Origin: CAZJDV01 sp964544865
GTDB taxonomy: Bacteria; Chloroflexota; Dehalococcoidia; Lucifugimonadales; CAJWER01
NCBI GenBank assembly: GCA_964544865.1
Contig: CAZJDV010000110.1
Coordinates: forward strand, 1 to 7,147
Direction: 5' to 3'
Length of the DNA stretch: 7,147 nt
Position 1 is the first letter of the stretch; each line of letters opens with the position of its first letter. Below the pieces are notes generated by a model. The model did not search any database. It had not been told where the DNA came from and saw only the letters and a list, made by a program, of their open reading frames with translations. A program made the translations under genes and the position numbers. Of the stretch, positions 1 to 6,797 are shown one piece after another.

Positions 1-522
1 TTTCCCTCCGTCGTTTCTCCAGGCGCGCGGCGCCAAGGACCTCGGCGTGGAGTTTATTACGATGAGCAAGCCCTACAACATGGCCGGATGGAGGATCGGC
101 TTCTGCGTGGGCAATAGCGCGATGATAAAGGCGTTGGCCACCATTAAGGGGTATTATGACTACGGGGTTTTCACGCCCATTCAGGTAGCCAGCATTATCG
201 CCCTTCGACAGTGCCACCAGGACATCGACAACCAGAGCAGGTTGTANNNNNNNNNNCCTCACCCCGGGCGAGTATGTTCGTGTGGGCAAAGGTGGCCGAG
301 GGGCATCTGGGCGGACAGGGGTCTATCGACTTCGCCCTGCGATTGATGGAAGAGGCCGAAGTAGCCATCGCGCCCGGACGTGCGTTCGGAGAAAAGGGCG
401 AAGGCTACGTCCGGATCGCGCTGGTTGAGAATGAGTTGCGGCTCAAGCAGGCCATCCGCCAGATCGACAGGGCGCTGAACAAGGGCATCAAGACCCGCAC
501 CGCGCCGAAGGGGAAGAAGTAG
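1..522 (+). CDS. alaC: AlaC-like class I/II PLP-dependent aminotransferase, C-terminal part, interrupted by a gap
   Basis: This is the C-terminal portion of a fold-type I pyridoxal-phosphate aminotransferase; the N-terminus lies outside the window. Before the gap the protein is read in the frame starting at base 2 (FPPSFLQARGAKDLGVEF...), and after it in the frame of base 259 (SPRASMFVWAK...). SKPYNMAGWRIGF carries the lysine expected to form the Schiff base with PLP. The later YVRIALVEN contains the arginine that normally binds the substrate carboxylate. From memory, the best match is the E. coli AlaC type (alanine from pyruvate and glutamate), followed by closely related LL-diaminopimelate or aspartate aminotransferases; substrate cannot be assigned from this fragment. 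The frame change coincides with the N run and is better explained by an unsized scaffold gap than by a frameshift. About 19 residues seem to be missing there relative to AlaC. The gene stops at TAG 520-522 with a lysine-rich tail. Confidence 0.85.
247..256. other. Assembly gap (10 N)
   Basis: Ten unknown bases lie inside the aminotransferase gene. The upstream and downstream reading frames differ, and AlaC-type proteins have roughly 19 more residues between DIDNQ and RASMFVWAK than the window supplies. The true gap is therefore probably nearer 55-60 bases than 10. Confidence 0.95.
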
Positions 523-558
523 TCGTTGGCCGGCTGCGATGAATTGGCGCTCATCCGC

Positions 559-577
559 CGCGGTGGAGTTCACCGCG
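559..577 (+). terminator. GC-rich hairpin downstream of the aminotransferase
   Basis: CGCGGTG (559-565) pairs perfectly with CACCGCG (571-577) around the loop GAGTT. It lies 37 bases after the TAG of the aminotransferase. There is no T run behind it, so it is at best a transcript-end or RNA-stabilising hairpin and not a canonical intrinsic terminator. Confidence 0.35.
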
Positions 578-623
578 AGGTTCAGCGGCCGGCGGTCGCC
601 TTGAAGCGGCAGGTCTCCGGCGC

Positions 624-661
624 GGTCGATCTGTGACTTATATCACATTTTTTGATCGACC
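624..661. promoter_or_regulatory. Nested palindrome with TGTGA-N6-TCACA core and T6 tract
   Basis: The core TGTGA (632-636), CTTATA, TCACA (643-647) matches the half-site spacing of Crp/Fnr-family operators. A perfect 8-bp inverted repeat, GGTCGATC (624-631) and GATCGACC (654-661), flanks it. A run of six T (648-653) separates the inner right arm from the outer right arm. As RNA on the + strand, the inner stem followed by U6 could also act as a weak terminator for the aminotransferase transcript. Operator and terminator readings cannot be separated from sequence alone, and no gene start lies close by. Confidence 0.4.
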
Positions 662-740
662 TCTCTAACGTGACCCCCACAGAGGCAAGCGCATCAAGTA
701 TTTCAACAGGTTTCCAATGCAGCATGACGCCCCAAAACCA

Positions 741-798
741 GACGCTGTCTCTTCCGAAAATCCCAACCGCACTGGCGACAGGGCAATCCGGAGCCCTC
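741..798 (+). repeat. Dispersed repeat, copy 1
   Basis: This copy and the one at 6798-6855 share about 58 bases in the same orientation. The right-hand part from CTTCCGAAAATCCC onward agrees at roughly 44 of 49 aligned columns with one compensating indel each way, and the left ten bases are weaker. The shared core includes GCACTGGCG and CAATCCGGAGCCCTC. In this copy AGGGC and GCCCT flank AATCCGGA, so a 5-bp hairpin is possible. The two indels break any common reading frame, so it is not a conserved coding segment. Confidence 0.7.
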
Positions 799-851
799 AG
801 GCCTGACGATAGCCACACCAGCCCCCGTCCCGAATCCGTCCCCACCGTCAA

Positions 852-881
852 TGGACAAGGGTGAGTTGGGGTGGGTATAAT
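852..881 (+). promoter_or_regulatory. Sigma70-like promoter motif pointing right
   Basis: TGGACA (852-857) matches five of six bases of the -35 consensus, and TATAAT (876-881) is a perfect -10 hexamer; the spacer is 18 bases. No + strand gene follows. A transcript from here would run as antisense into the 3' end of the aldo/keto reductase. A chance match is possible. Confidence 0.35.
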
Positions 882-1029
882 GGTAGGTATGGGTAGCGAG
901 GGGACGTGTCGTCAATGGGCGTAAGTGCTTAGAATTCAAGCAGGACGAGTTTTTCGGTATGTACAGGCATGGCCGGCGGCGTATCCGATGTAGCCAGTGC
1001 TATTGTTGACCGCGCTGCCTGGGTTGCCA

Positions 1030-2265
1030 CTATGCGAGCGTCTGGACGGCTTGGGTCATCAACTCCGCGATAGGCAAACGATTCGGGCAGCGGCGATCGG
1101 CGGCTGAGTAGTCCACGTGAGCCAGTTGCGCTCGACTCGGGGCCGGCAGGGATTCAAAGGTCTGGCGGGCTAATTCGACCTCGCCGTATTCGTTGCGGTA
1201 CATCAGGCATCGCATCACGTCGCAGATCGGCACGGCGCCGCCGATGGCCGATTCACACAGATCGGCGCAGCCGGCGCAGTATCCGTCGCGGTTGACCTGT
1301 GCGTCCCGTTCCATCGCCCGCTTGTCGGGAGAAGTGAGCTTCGTCTTGTTCGCAGCGGCGGCGACGTTCTCCGACAACAGTCGCAAATTGGGCATCTGGG
1401 AACAGATGCAGGCGATCTTGGGGTTGTCCCAGACAGCTTTCAGCTTGATCTGGCCAAGGGTGAAGCCTTTAGCGGTTAGCTGTTCGATCAAGGCCTGTTC
1501 CGCTTCCGTCGCTTTGCTTTTGGTGCGGGTGGCCTGGGTTTTCATGGCCGTCAAACCGATACCCTTCACATGGCAGGCATCCACGGCCCGCTTCATGTTG
1601 TCGGTGTTCATACTCATGTAGCTGTAGCGGAGCATAATGCCATCGATAAAGCGTTCTTTGGCGGCCCCCAGCAAGCACTTCTCCATGTTCGAGTGCGTGC
1701 TGAAGCCGAAGAAGCGAATCTTTCCCTTCGCCTTGGCTTTCGTGACCCATTGCATTAGCGCTTTGCCCTTGGAGCCGGTGAAATCCTTTGTATTACTGAC
1801 ACTGTGGAGAAAGTAGAGGTCGACGTAATCGGTCTTCATTCTTTCGAGCGATCGGTTCAACAACTTCGTCATGCCTTCCAGGTCACGCTTGTCGGACTTG
1901 GTAACGAGGAAGATCTTCTTGCGGTCGTCGGGGTTCTTCTGGAAGTACTTACCGATGCCTTCCTCGCTTTTGCCTTTCCCGTAGCAGTCGGCGGTGTCCC
2001 AATAGGTCACGCCATACTGGATGGCCTGTTTCAGCATGAGCTGGTTCTTGGGGATGTCGAACATTCCACCCAGGGACAGGATGGACACTTTGACGCCGGT
2101 TTTGCCGAACGCTCGGGTCGGCACGATCATTGGCGCAGGCTGGGTGGTGGGAAGCGTCGCAGCTTCCGTGGCGACACCGCTGGCGGTCAGCACGTAACCG
2201 GTGGCTCCGGCGCCGACGACGCGGAAGAAATCTCGTCGGGAAACGCCATTGGGTTTTACGGACAT
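1030..2265 (-). CDS. Tat-exported aldo/keto reductase with C-terminal cysteine cluster
   Basis: A 411-residue aldo/keto reductase, expected to reduce or oxidise a carbonyl/alcohol substrate with NAD(P)H; the substrate is unknown. A twin-arginine signal (SRRDFFRVVGAGATGYVL, residues 9-26) precedes the barrel, implying export. The AKR tetrad is visible: Asp90 and Tyr95 in DTADCYGKGKSEEG, Lys123 in FLVTKSDKRD, and His154 in DLYFLHSV. The protein is longer than the usual 300-330 residues because of the signal and a C-terminal tail with C330-x2-C333-x3-C337-x10-C348-x4-C353. That tail resembles the possible Fe-S tail of predicted COG1453-type reductases, but the spacing is not a canonical 4Fe-4S motif. 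An exported AKR would need its cofactor loaded before export, as Tat allows. ATG at 2265 is chosen over TTG at 2283 because the Shine-Dalgarno overlaps the latter. It is a single gene, convergent with the aminotransferase. Confidence 0.88.
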   Translation of the reverse strand: MSVKPNGVSRRDFFRVVGAGATGYVLTASGVATEAATLPTTQPAPMIVPTRAFGKTGVKVSILSLGGMFDIPKNQLMLKQAIQYGVTYWDTADCYGKGKSEEGIGKYFQKNPDDRKKIFLVTKSDKRDLEGMTKLLNRSLERMKTDYVDLYFLHSVSNTKDFTGSKGKALMQWVTKAKAKGKIRFFGFSTHSNMEKCLLGAAKERFIDGIMLRYSYMSMNTDNMKRAVDACHVKGIGLTAMKTQATRTKSKATEAEQALIEQLTAKGFTLGQIKLKAVWDNPKIACICSQMPNLRLLSENVAAAANKTKLTSPDKRAMERDAQVNRDGYCAGCADLCESAIGGAVPICDVMRCLMYRNEYGEVELARQTFESLPAPSRAQLAHVDYSAADRRCPNRLPIAELMTQAVQTLA

Positions 2266-2713
2266 TTTCGCGCCTCCTTCCAACGGTTAGGGTTTCCGGT
2301 GCTTTGCCATATTGTATGGGATGGGACAACCGTCTCCTAATATTAATCCGAGGCTTCCCATATGATCTTGCCCGACTACGCCGCCGGGCCATGTTCCGCT
2401 GTGTTACAGCGATCCCCTGTTGCTCCTAACACTTTTCGCATTTCGCACTTTTTCCTCGTGCCGTGGGCTTCCAAGGCTCTGGGGAGGCGCTGCGACACCC
2501 CGGGGGCGCCCAGTTCTTCTTACTGAGCATACAGCACCCCCTAGAGCCGTTGTAACGAGAGCGAGGATAAGAGTCCTTGCAGGCTTCAGGCACTACAATC
2601 TCGCCTTCCGCCGTCCTTGGCATCAAGATAACCCTTTGTTCATAGGGTCAAACGATGCCTTATTATGCACAGACTGTAGTTCTAATCCGGGAAATTCCGG
2701 TTAATTCGAGTAA
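2266..2713. other. Intergenic region without a supported gene
   Basis: These 448 bases lie between the polyferredoxin 3' end and the reductase start, both on the - strand. I see no recognisable protein or RNA gene. Visible items are the reductase ribosome binding site; a weak -10-like TACAAT on the - strand (ATTGTA at 2311-2316, about 45 bases before the start) without a good -35; a tandem TTTCGCA pair (2434-2447); a GC-rich stretch around 2484-2512 with GGCGC/GCGCC arms; a 5-bp ACCCT/AGGGT hairpin (2631-2648); and a near-palindrome CCGGGAAATTCCGG just after the polyferredoxin stop. None of these hairpins has a U-tract in the - direction. Confidence 0.55.
2273..2281 (-). promoter_or_regulatory. 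Ribosome binding site of the aldo/keto reductase
   Basis: On the - strand GGAAGGAGG ends seven bases before ATG 2265-2263. It overlaps the codons of the longer TTG-initiated frame (start 2283), so it decides for the shorter protein. Confidence 0.8.
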
Positions 2714-4639
2714 TTATCTCAGCAGTGACCGATCCCGGCTGCGGGACTCATTCTCAGCCGTAACGCGGATCGCCCGTTTGCCGCTGACGGGGCATTCGTG
2801 CTCGCAGATCCCGCAACCGATGCAGCGGGTGAGGTCCACGTGTGGGCGTTGCAGGCGAACCTGGATTTCGACGCGTGTGCCCGCGGCGGGCGGCTGCCAG
2901 GTTCGGGTCGGTTCGAGCGTGATAGTCTCGGCCGTGTTGGCTGTGATTCTTCGACGACCGCCGGCGAGGAAGAGGTAGTAGTCGCCCGTTGCGTACACGT
3001 CGGCGGACAATTTCGCATCGGCCAGGTAGATCGTCGCCGGTCCGGCCGAGGCCACGGTCAACTCTCCGCCGCGCACGGTCTGGTACGTCTTGCGGACGAA
3101 GATCGCCTTCGGGCTGACGGAGCAGTTCTCCTGGCAGACGATGCAGGGCCGATCCATCGCCCACGGCAGGCAGCGGCCTCGGTCTACGTAGGCCGTGCCC
3201 ATGCGGACCGGGCCAATCTTGACGAACTCGCCCTGTCCGGTCTTCTCGTCCAGGGACAGTGTGCGGATTGCACCGGTAGGGCAGATCTGGCCGCAGGCAA
3301 CACAATTAAACTGGCATCCGCTCGTGCCGATTCGGTTGTTCAGGATCGGCGTCCACAGCCCTTCTGCACCAGCCTGCAGCCCGGCCGGCTGGATCACATT
3401 CGTCGGGCAGATTCGCATGCACTGTCCACACTTGAGGCAGCGGGCGAGGAAGGCCTTCTCTCCCAGCGCGCCGGGCGGGCGGATGACCTTCGCGTGCCAG
3501 TTACTCGAGACCTTGCCCCCCAGCCTCATCAACGGCATGACCGCTAAGCTGGAGGCGATTGACAGCAGCATCCCGCGGCGAGATACGTCGACAGGCGTGA
3601 CCTCGCCGGCGGCAGAGCGATGCGGTCGGTAAGCGACAAGATCGTGTCGGCAGGAGTCCACGCAGTTCATGCACAACACACACTCGCCGATGCGGATCTG
3701 GCCGGAAGGCCGGCAGGCGCCCTCGCAGTCGGCCTCGCAGAGCAGGCACTGGCTGCACTCGGCGGTTTTCTTGCCTATCCGCCAGATGGCGAACCGTCCG
3801 CATAGACCGAACAACGCCCCCAACGGGCAGATGTAACGGCAATAGAAACGCGGGATCAGCAGGTTCAGGAAGATCGCCGCCAGGAAGATCGCTCCGACAA
3901 AAAAGCCCCATTCGTACAGTCGCGGCATCGGCGAGAGCCGTTCTGCCGCAGCGTCAACGATTGGAAGCAAAGCCAGGTTCACCGAGCGGTAGACCAGCGG
4001 GATTGGGTCCAGAAGCCCGGTCTGGAGCGACGTCAGCGGCGTGCGGTCGGCCGAGAGGAACAATCCGGCCACGACCCACGCCGCCACGAGTACGACCACC
4101 AGACCGCCCGCCCGGAGGCGCGTGCGGCAGGCTCTTCCCGCCGCCAGCAGAACCAGCACGGCCAGCAGCCCCATTGCAACGATCTCGGCTGGGCTGGGTC
4201 CACGGAATGACGAGCGGATCAGGTTGGCGATCGCGTTGCCCACCGCCATAGCCAGCAGGAAGGCCAAGATGTAATACTTGATCGACTCGGCCCGACGTAG
4301 CTGGTTGATCTCTATGCGATCCTTGACACCCCTGCCGCGTTTACCGAGCCAGCCGACGAACTGGTGCATCGTGCCGAACGGGCAGAACCAACCGCAGAAG
4401 AACCTGCCCAGCAAAATTGTCAGCACGAGCGTACCGACCGCCCACAACAGGCCCGCATACAGTGTGTGGGTCGTCAGCACCGTGCCCAGAGCCACTAACG
4501 GGTCAAGCTGCAGCAGCCAGTTGACCGGCCAGCCGCGCAATTGCCACCACTCGGTTCCTACGGATGTGACGACCGCGAACCAGAGCAGCAGAACCAGAAA
4601 GAACGCCTGGCAAATTCGTCGTACGATTATGATTCTCAT
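2714..4639 (-). CDS. Membrane polyferredoxin, NapH-NapG-like fusion
   Basis: A ~641-residue electron-transfer protein. The N-terminal half is membrane-embedded, with hydrophobic segments near 9-25, 60-78, 120-140, 152-168, 178-196 and 243-262. It carries two NapH/CcoG-type motifs, FCGWFCPFG (81-89) and YCRYICPLG (266-274). Two 4Fe-4S motifs follow (C295/298/301/305 and C320/323/326/330), then a second twin-arginine-like segment (SRRGMLLSIASSLAV, 353-367). After that come four more groups: C401/404/407/411, C442/446/449/453, C490/499/502/506 and C606/609/612/616. The order equals NapH followed by NapG in one chain. About 90 residues rich in beta-type sequence (roughly 512-600) are inserted before the last cluster. 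The partner is unknown; electron transfer between a membrane quinone pool and ferredoxin-type sites is inferred. ATG 4639 is one base after the DUF362 stop, with GGAAAG 11 bases upstream. An alternative ATG at 4672 (652 residues, AGGCGG four bases upstream) overlaps that gene by 32 bases. Confidence 0.88.
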   Translation of the reverse strand: MRIIIVRRICQAFFLVLLLWFAVVTSVGTEWWQLRGWPVNWLLQLDPLVALGTVLTTHTLYAGLLWAVGTLVLTILLGRFFCGWFCPFGTMHQFVGWLGKRGRGVKDRIEINQLRRAESIKYYILAFLLAMAVGNAIANLIRSSFRGPSPAEIVAMGLLAVLVLLAAGRACRTRLRAGGLVVVLVAAWVVAGLFLSADRTPLTSLQTGLLDPIPLVYRSVNLALLPIVDAAAERLSPMPRLYEWGFFVGAIFLAAIFLNLLIPRFYCRYICPLGALFGLCGRFAIWRIGKKTAECSQCLLCEADCEGACRPSGQIRIGECVLCMNCVDSCRHDLVAYRPHRSAAGEVTPVDVSRRGMLLSIASSLAVMPLMRLGGKVSSNWHAKVIRPPGALGEKAFLARCLKCGQCMRICPTNVIQPAGLQAGAEGLWTPILNNRIGTSGCQFNCVACGQICPTGAIRTLSLDEKTGQGEFVKIGPVRMGTAYVDRGRCLPWAMDRPCIVCQENCSVSPKAIFVRKTYQTVRGGELTVASAGPATIYLADAKLSADVYATGDYYLFLAGGRRRITANTAETITLEPTRTWQPPAAGTRVEIQVRLQRPHVDLTRCIGCGICEHECPVSGKRAIRVTAENESRSRDRSLLR

Positions 4640-4640
4640 C

Positions 4641-5654
4641 TTACAGAGAGCTTTCCATTTCTCCGCCGACATCGGCCCGCCTGGGATTCAGCGACTCGTA
4701 GTCAGCCGCACCGACGCCAGCCTCGGCGGCCATCGCAATATACGGCAGTTCGGTGGAGCTCTTTTCGAGCAGCGTCGCGCCGAACGCGTCTGCTGCGATA
4801 GGATCGGTGCTGAGGATCATCGTGTTGGTCTGCTTTAGATCGTCCAGCGAGCCACCCGTCGGGCCGTTATGCATCATGGACGTTGTGCCGTCGAGCACCA
4901 CCAGCGTTGGGCGGACAAGCATCGCGAGTTCCTTAATGATGGTGTTGATGTTCTGGTGGAAGATGTTGCGCCGGCCGCCGAGGAGGCCGTAGAAGTTTTT
5001 CATGCTCATGGAGGCCCCGCTTCGGGCGTGATCCTTGACGGGGGTGATGCCGATGAGTTTGTCGGCGCCTTCGAGCGGTCCGTACAGAACGGGCCAGTCG
5101 CAGATGAGCTTTCCGCCGGGCAAGCTCATCAACCGGAAGGCGCTGGCCTTCGGCAGGACCATCTTCGCTCCGGCCGAGCGAGCGGCCGGGCCGATCCCGC
5201 TGAGGGCGAAGCAACTCACCGGGTCGTTGATGGAGTTGTCGGTCACGACGACGGATTCCGCTCCGGCGGTCAGGCACTGGCGCACGACTTCGCTGACAAC
5301 GTCCGGATGTGCCGTCGCCGAGAGCATCGGGGCCGAACTGAAGGCGGCGTTGACCTTCAGGACCACGCGGTCGCCCTTGGCGATGAACTTTCCGATTCCA
5401 CCCAGTGCCGCCAAGCCGCGTCGCACGGTCTGCGTGCGATCGGCGCCAGTGATGATGGCCATCTGCCCCCGTAGTTCCGGCAGGGAGAAGTCCGGCATCG
5501 TGACGGACCCGTCGACGGTTCCGAATTGGAGGGCAGGGCGTTTGTACAGCCAAGCAGCCAGCCCACCCAGGGCCGCAACGGACACACCCGCCTTGGCAGT
5601 ACGGGCCAGCAGTTCCCGGCGGCTGATGCGATATTGATGGTCCTGTTCGTTCAA
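4641..5654 (-). CDS. DUF362 domain protein with Tat-type signal
   Basis: A 337-residue protein of the DUF362 family, which is commonly encoded beside Fe-S proteins but has no settled biochemical role. Residues 10-36 form a twin-arginine signal or anchor (ISRRELLARTA, then a hydrophobic stretch to about 36). Family-like segments follow: VVLKVNAAF (97-104), VVVTDNSIND (135-144), MKNFYGLLGG (218-227), the TSMMHNGPTGG loop (258-268) and STDPIAADAFGATLL (282-296). There is no ferredoxin CxxCxxC motif; only isolated cysteines occur (C127, C148, C185). The TTG start is supported by GGAGG seven bases upstream and by a four-base TTGA overlap with the stop of the preceding gene, a typical translational-coupling arrangement. 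It is the middle gene of the operon, and the polyferredoxin starts at or just before its stop. The probable role is as exported partner of the polyferredoxin, which is inference. Confidence 0.85.
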   Translation of the reverse strand: MNEQDHQYRISRRELLARTAKAGVSVAALGGLAAWLYKRPALQFGTVDGSVTMPDFSLPELRGQMAIITGADRTQTVRRGLAALGGIGKFIAKGDRVVLKVNAAFSSAPMLSATAHPDVVSEVVRQCLTAGAESVVVTDNSINDPVSCFALSGIGPAARSAGAKMVLPKASAFRLMSLPGGKLICDWPVLYGPLEGADKLIGITPVKDHARSGASMSMKNFYGLLGGRRNIFHQNINTIIKELAMLVRPTLVVLDGTTSMMHNGPTGGSLDDLKQTNTMILSTDPIAADAFGATLLEKSSTELPYIAMAAEAGVGAADYESLNPRRADVGGEMESSL

Positions 5655-6676
5655 CGTCCGGCCTCCGCGATCTGGTGTATCAGCCTTTTTGCGAGCTTCT
5701 CCGCGGCGGCACGATTTTCGGCCTCATGGACGCCGGCCAGAACCTTGCCGTGGGCGAAAATCACCTCAAACATGCCGAAGATTTTCATCATCTTTGCTTC
5801 GGGTAACCCTTCCGGTGGCGAAACATCCCTCGCGCCGTTTTGCATCCATAACGCATGAAACGCCTCGATCAGCTCCGCCGCCTCCGCCTCGGTCGCTCGC
5901 AAGGAAATGAATGCAACGGCTTCGGCCCCATCCAAGACGTAGCGGGCGGTAAAGACGTTGTCGAAACGTTCGAAGCCCAGCGCGTTGGCAGCATTCAGGG
6001 CAATACTTCCGGCCTCCAAACCCTCGGCGGGAAACAGCGATGGTTCTAAAGCCTCAGTGTCCTCATCGACGGCTGTCCGTGCCGCGAAGTTTTGGGCGAA
6101 CGCATCCACAGCCTGGAGAATCGCTTCGGGCAACTCCGCGCTCAACGTGCCGGCGACCAGTTCGACGCAGTATCGGCCATGGCGGAAGAACACGCCGTTG
6201 GCAGAGCGGTAACCCTCCGCGCCGACGTCGAGTGCCTCGGCCCCGCGGCGTTTCTGCGAACTGTAAACCCCGTAGGCGTTGTGGGCACTGCCCATGTCGA
6301 AAACGAACACTTCGAACCAGACGTCGTCCCTTTCGGACGGACGAAATCGCTGTGCCTGCAATTGCACGAAGCCGGCCGGGAGGTATGTCTCAGCCTTGCC
6401 GTTGATCTTGTCCGCCAGAGTCACTGGATCAAATGTTTCCAGATCGTTCATGGCGACCAAGCCGGCAGGCAGGAACGCCCCGAGGGTCGAAGCCTTCCCC
6501 GCATCCGCTTCCATCGCTGTTGCCCGAAACATGGCTGGGTCGTAGCGGAACTGCTGAAGATACACCCCCGCGGCAATGACCACGAGCATCAGCAGGATGC
6601 CGAGACCCACAAGAGATTCGGCATGGCTTGGGCGATGAGAATTCTCGATCACAATGGGACTTATTTCCGGGCGCAC
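5651..6676 (-). CDS. DUF6599-type membrane-anchored protein
   Basis: A 341-residue protein of unknown biochemical function. One N-terminal transmembrane segment (about residues 22-42, SLVGLGILLMLVVIAAGVYL) anchors an extracytoplasmic domain. The stretch FLPAGL (68-73) followed by LADKINGKAETYLPAGF (87-103) and FEVFVFDMGSAHNAYGVYS (121-139) is what I associate with DUF6599. A second half (LFPAEGL at 214-220 through NALGFERFDNVFTARY at 231-246) continues that family pattern. No enzyme motif or metal site is obvious. It is the first gene of a three-gene operon with the DUF362 protein and polyferredoxin, so an accessory or assembly role for that module is the simplest inference. The start taken is GTG 6676, with no Shine-Dalgarno; a second in-frame GTG at 6652 is possible. 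A promoter-like pair at 6700-6729 would give a very short leader before 6676. Confidence 0.75.
   Translation of the reverse strand: MRPEISPIVIENSHRPSHAESLVGLGILLMLVVIAAGVYLQQFRYDPAMFRATAMEADAGKASTLGAFLPAGLVAMNDLETFDPVTLADKINGKAETYLPAGFVQLQAQRFRPSERDDVWFEVFVFDMGSAHNAYGVYSSQKRRGAEALDVGAEGYRSANGVFFRHGRYCVELVAGTLSAELPEAILQAVDAFAQNFAARTAVDEDTEALEPSLFPAEGLEAGSIALNAANALGFERFDNVFTARYVLDGAEAVAFISLRATEAEAAELIEAFHALWMQNGARDVSPPEGLPEAKMMKIFGMFEVIFAHGKVLAGVHEAENRAAAEKLAKRLIHQIAEAGR
5662..5666 (-). promoter_or_regulatory. Ribosome binding site supporting the TTG start of the DUF362 gene
   Basis: GGAGG on the - strand lies seven bases before TTG 5654-5652, inside the last codons of the upstream gene. It makes the rare TTG start credible and explains the four-base stop/start overlap. 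Confidence 0.75.
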
Positions 6677-6699
6677 ACGGGTATGCCAATATGCTGACT

Positions 6700-6729
6700 A
6701 ATGTATCAAAGCATCCCTCGCCAAGTCAA
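6700..6729 (-). promoter_or_regulatory. Candidate promoter of the DUF6599-DUF362-polyferredoxin operon
   Basis: On the - strand TTGACT (bases 6729-6724) matches five of six -35 positions, and TACATT (6705-6700) matches four of six -10 positions; the spacer is 18 bases. Transcription would begin near 6693, leaving about 17 bases before the GTG at 6676. Confidence 0.45.
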
Positions 6730-6734
6730 AGCAT
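6706..6734 (-). repeat. 9-bp direct repeat over the operon promoter
   Basis: TCAAAGCAT occurs at 6706-6714 and again at 6726-6734 (ATGCTTTGA on the - strand). The 20-base start-to-start distance is close to two helical turns. One copy overlaps the -35 hexamer and the other abuts the -10 hexamer, which is where a repressor or activator dimer would bind. Confidence 0.5.
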
Positions 6735-6797
6735 GTTGCGGCAGACCTGATCCAGAATCTCGCTGACTTGTAAGTCTTCAGCAAAAATGGCAGTTTT

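Larger units (their letters stand above)
523..1029. other. Intergenic region without a supported gene
   Basis: These 507 bases separate the 3' ends of two convergent genes, the aminotransferase (+) and the aldo/keto reductase (-). The short open frames here show no recognisable domain and lack convincing ribosome binding sites. The region holds a GC-rich hairpin (559-577), a nested palindrome with a CRP-type core (624-661), one copy of a dispersed repeat (741-798) and a sigma70-like promoter motif (852-881). All are annotated separately. No clear U-tract terminator for the reductase is visible between 940 and 1029. Confidence 0.6.

Noticed and set aside
933..1007. Short + strand frame reading YRHGRRRIRCSQC, recalling a transposase zinc ribbon
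   Set aside because: It has no start codon, only two of the expected cysteines, and no neighbouring transposase sequence or terminal inverted repeats.
1804..2340. 178-codon + strand frame opposite the aldo/keto reductase
   Set aside because: It is antisense to the catalytic region of a complete, well-supported gene with a strong ribosome binding site.
2631..2648. ACCCT/AGGGT hairpin as terminator of the polyferredoxin operon
   Set aside because: The stem has only five pairs and no T run follows on the - strand, so it was mentioned only in the intergenic entry.
2798..3547. A 249-codon open frame on the + strand
   Set aside because: It lies wholly antisense to the polyferredoxin, whose cysteine motifs are unmistakable. 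The frame has no recognisable domain and is a by-product of high GC content.
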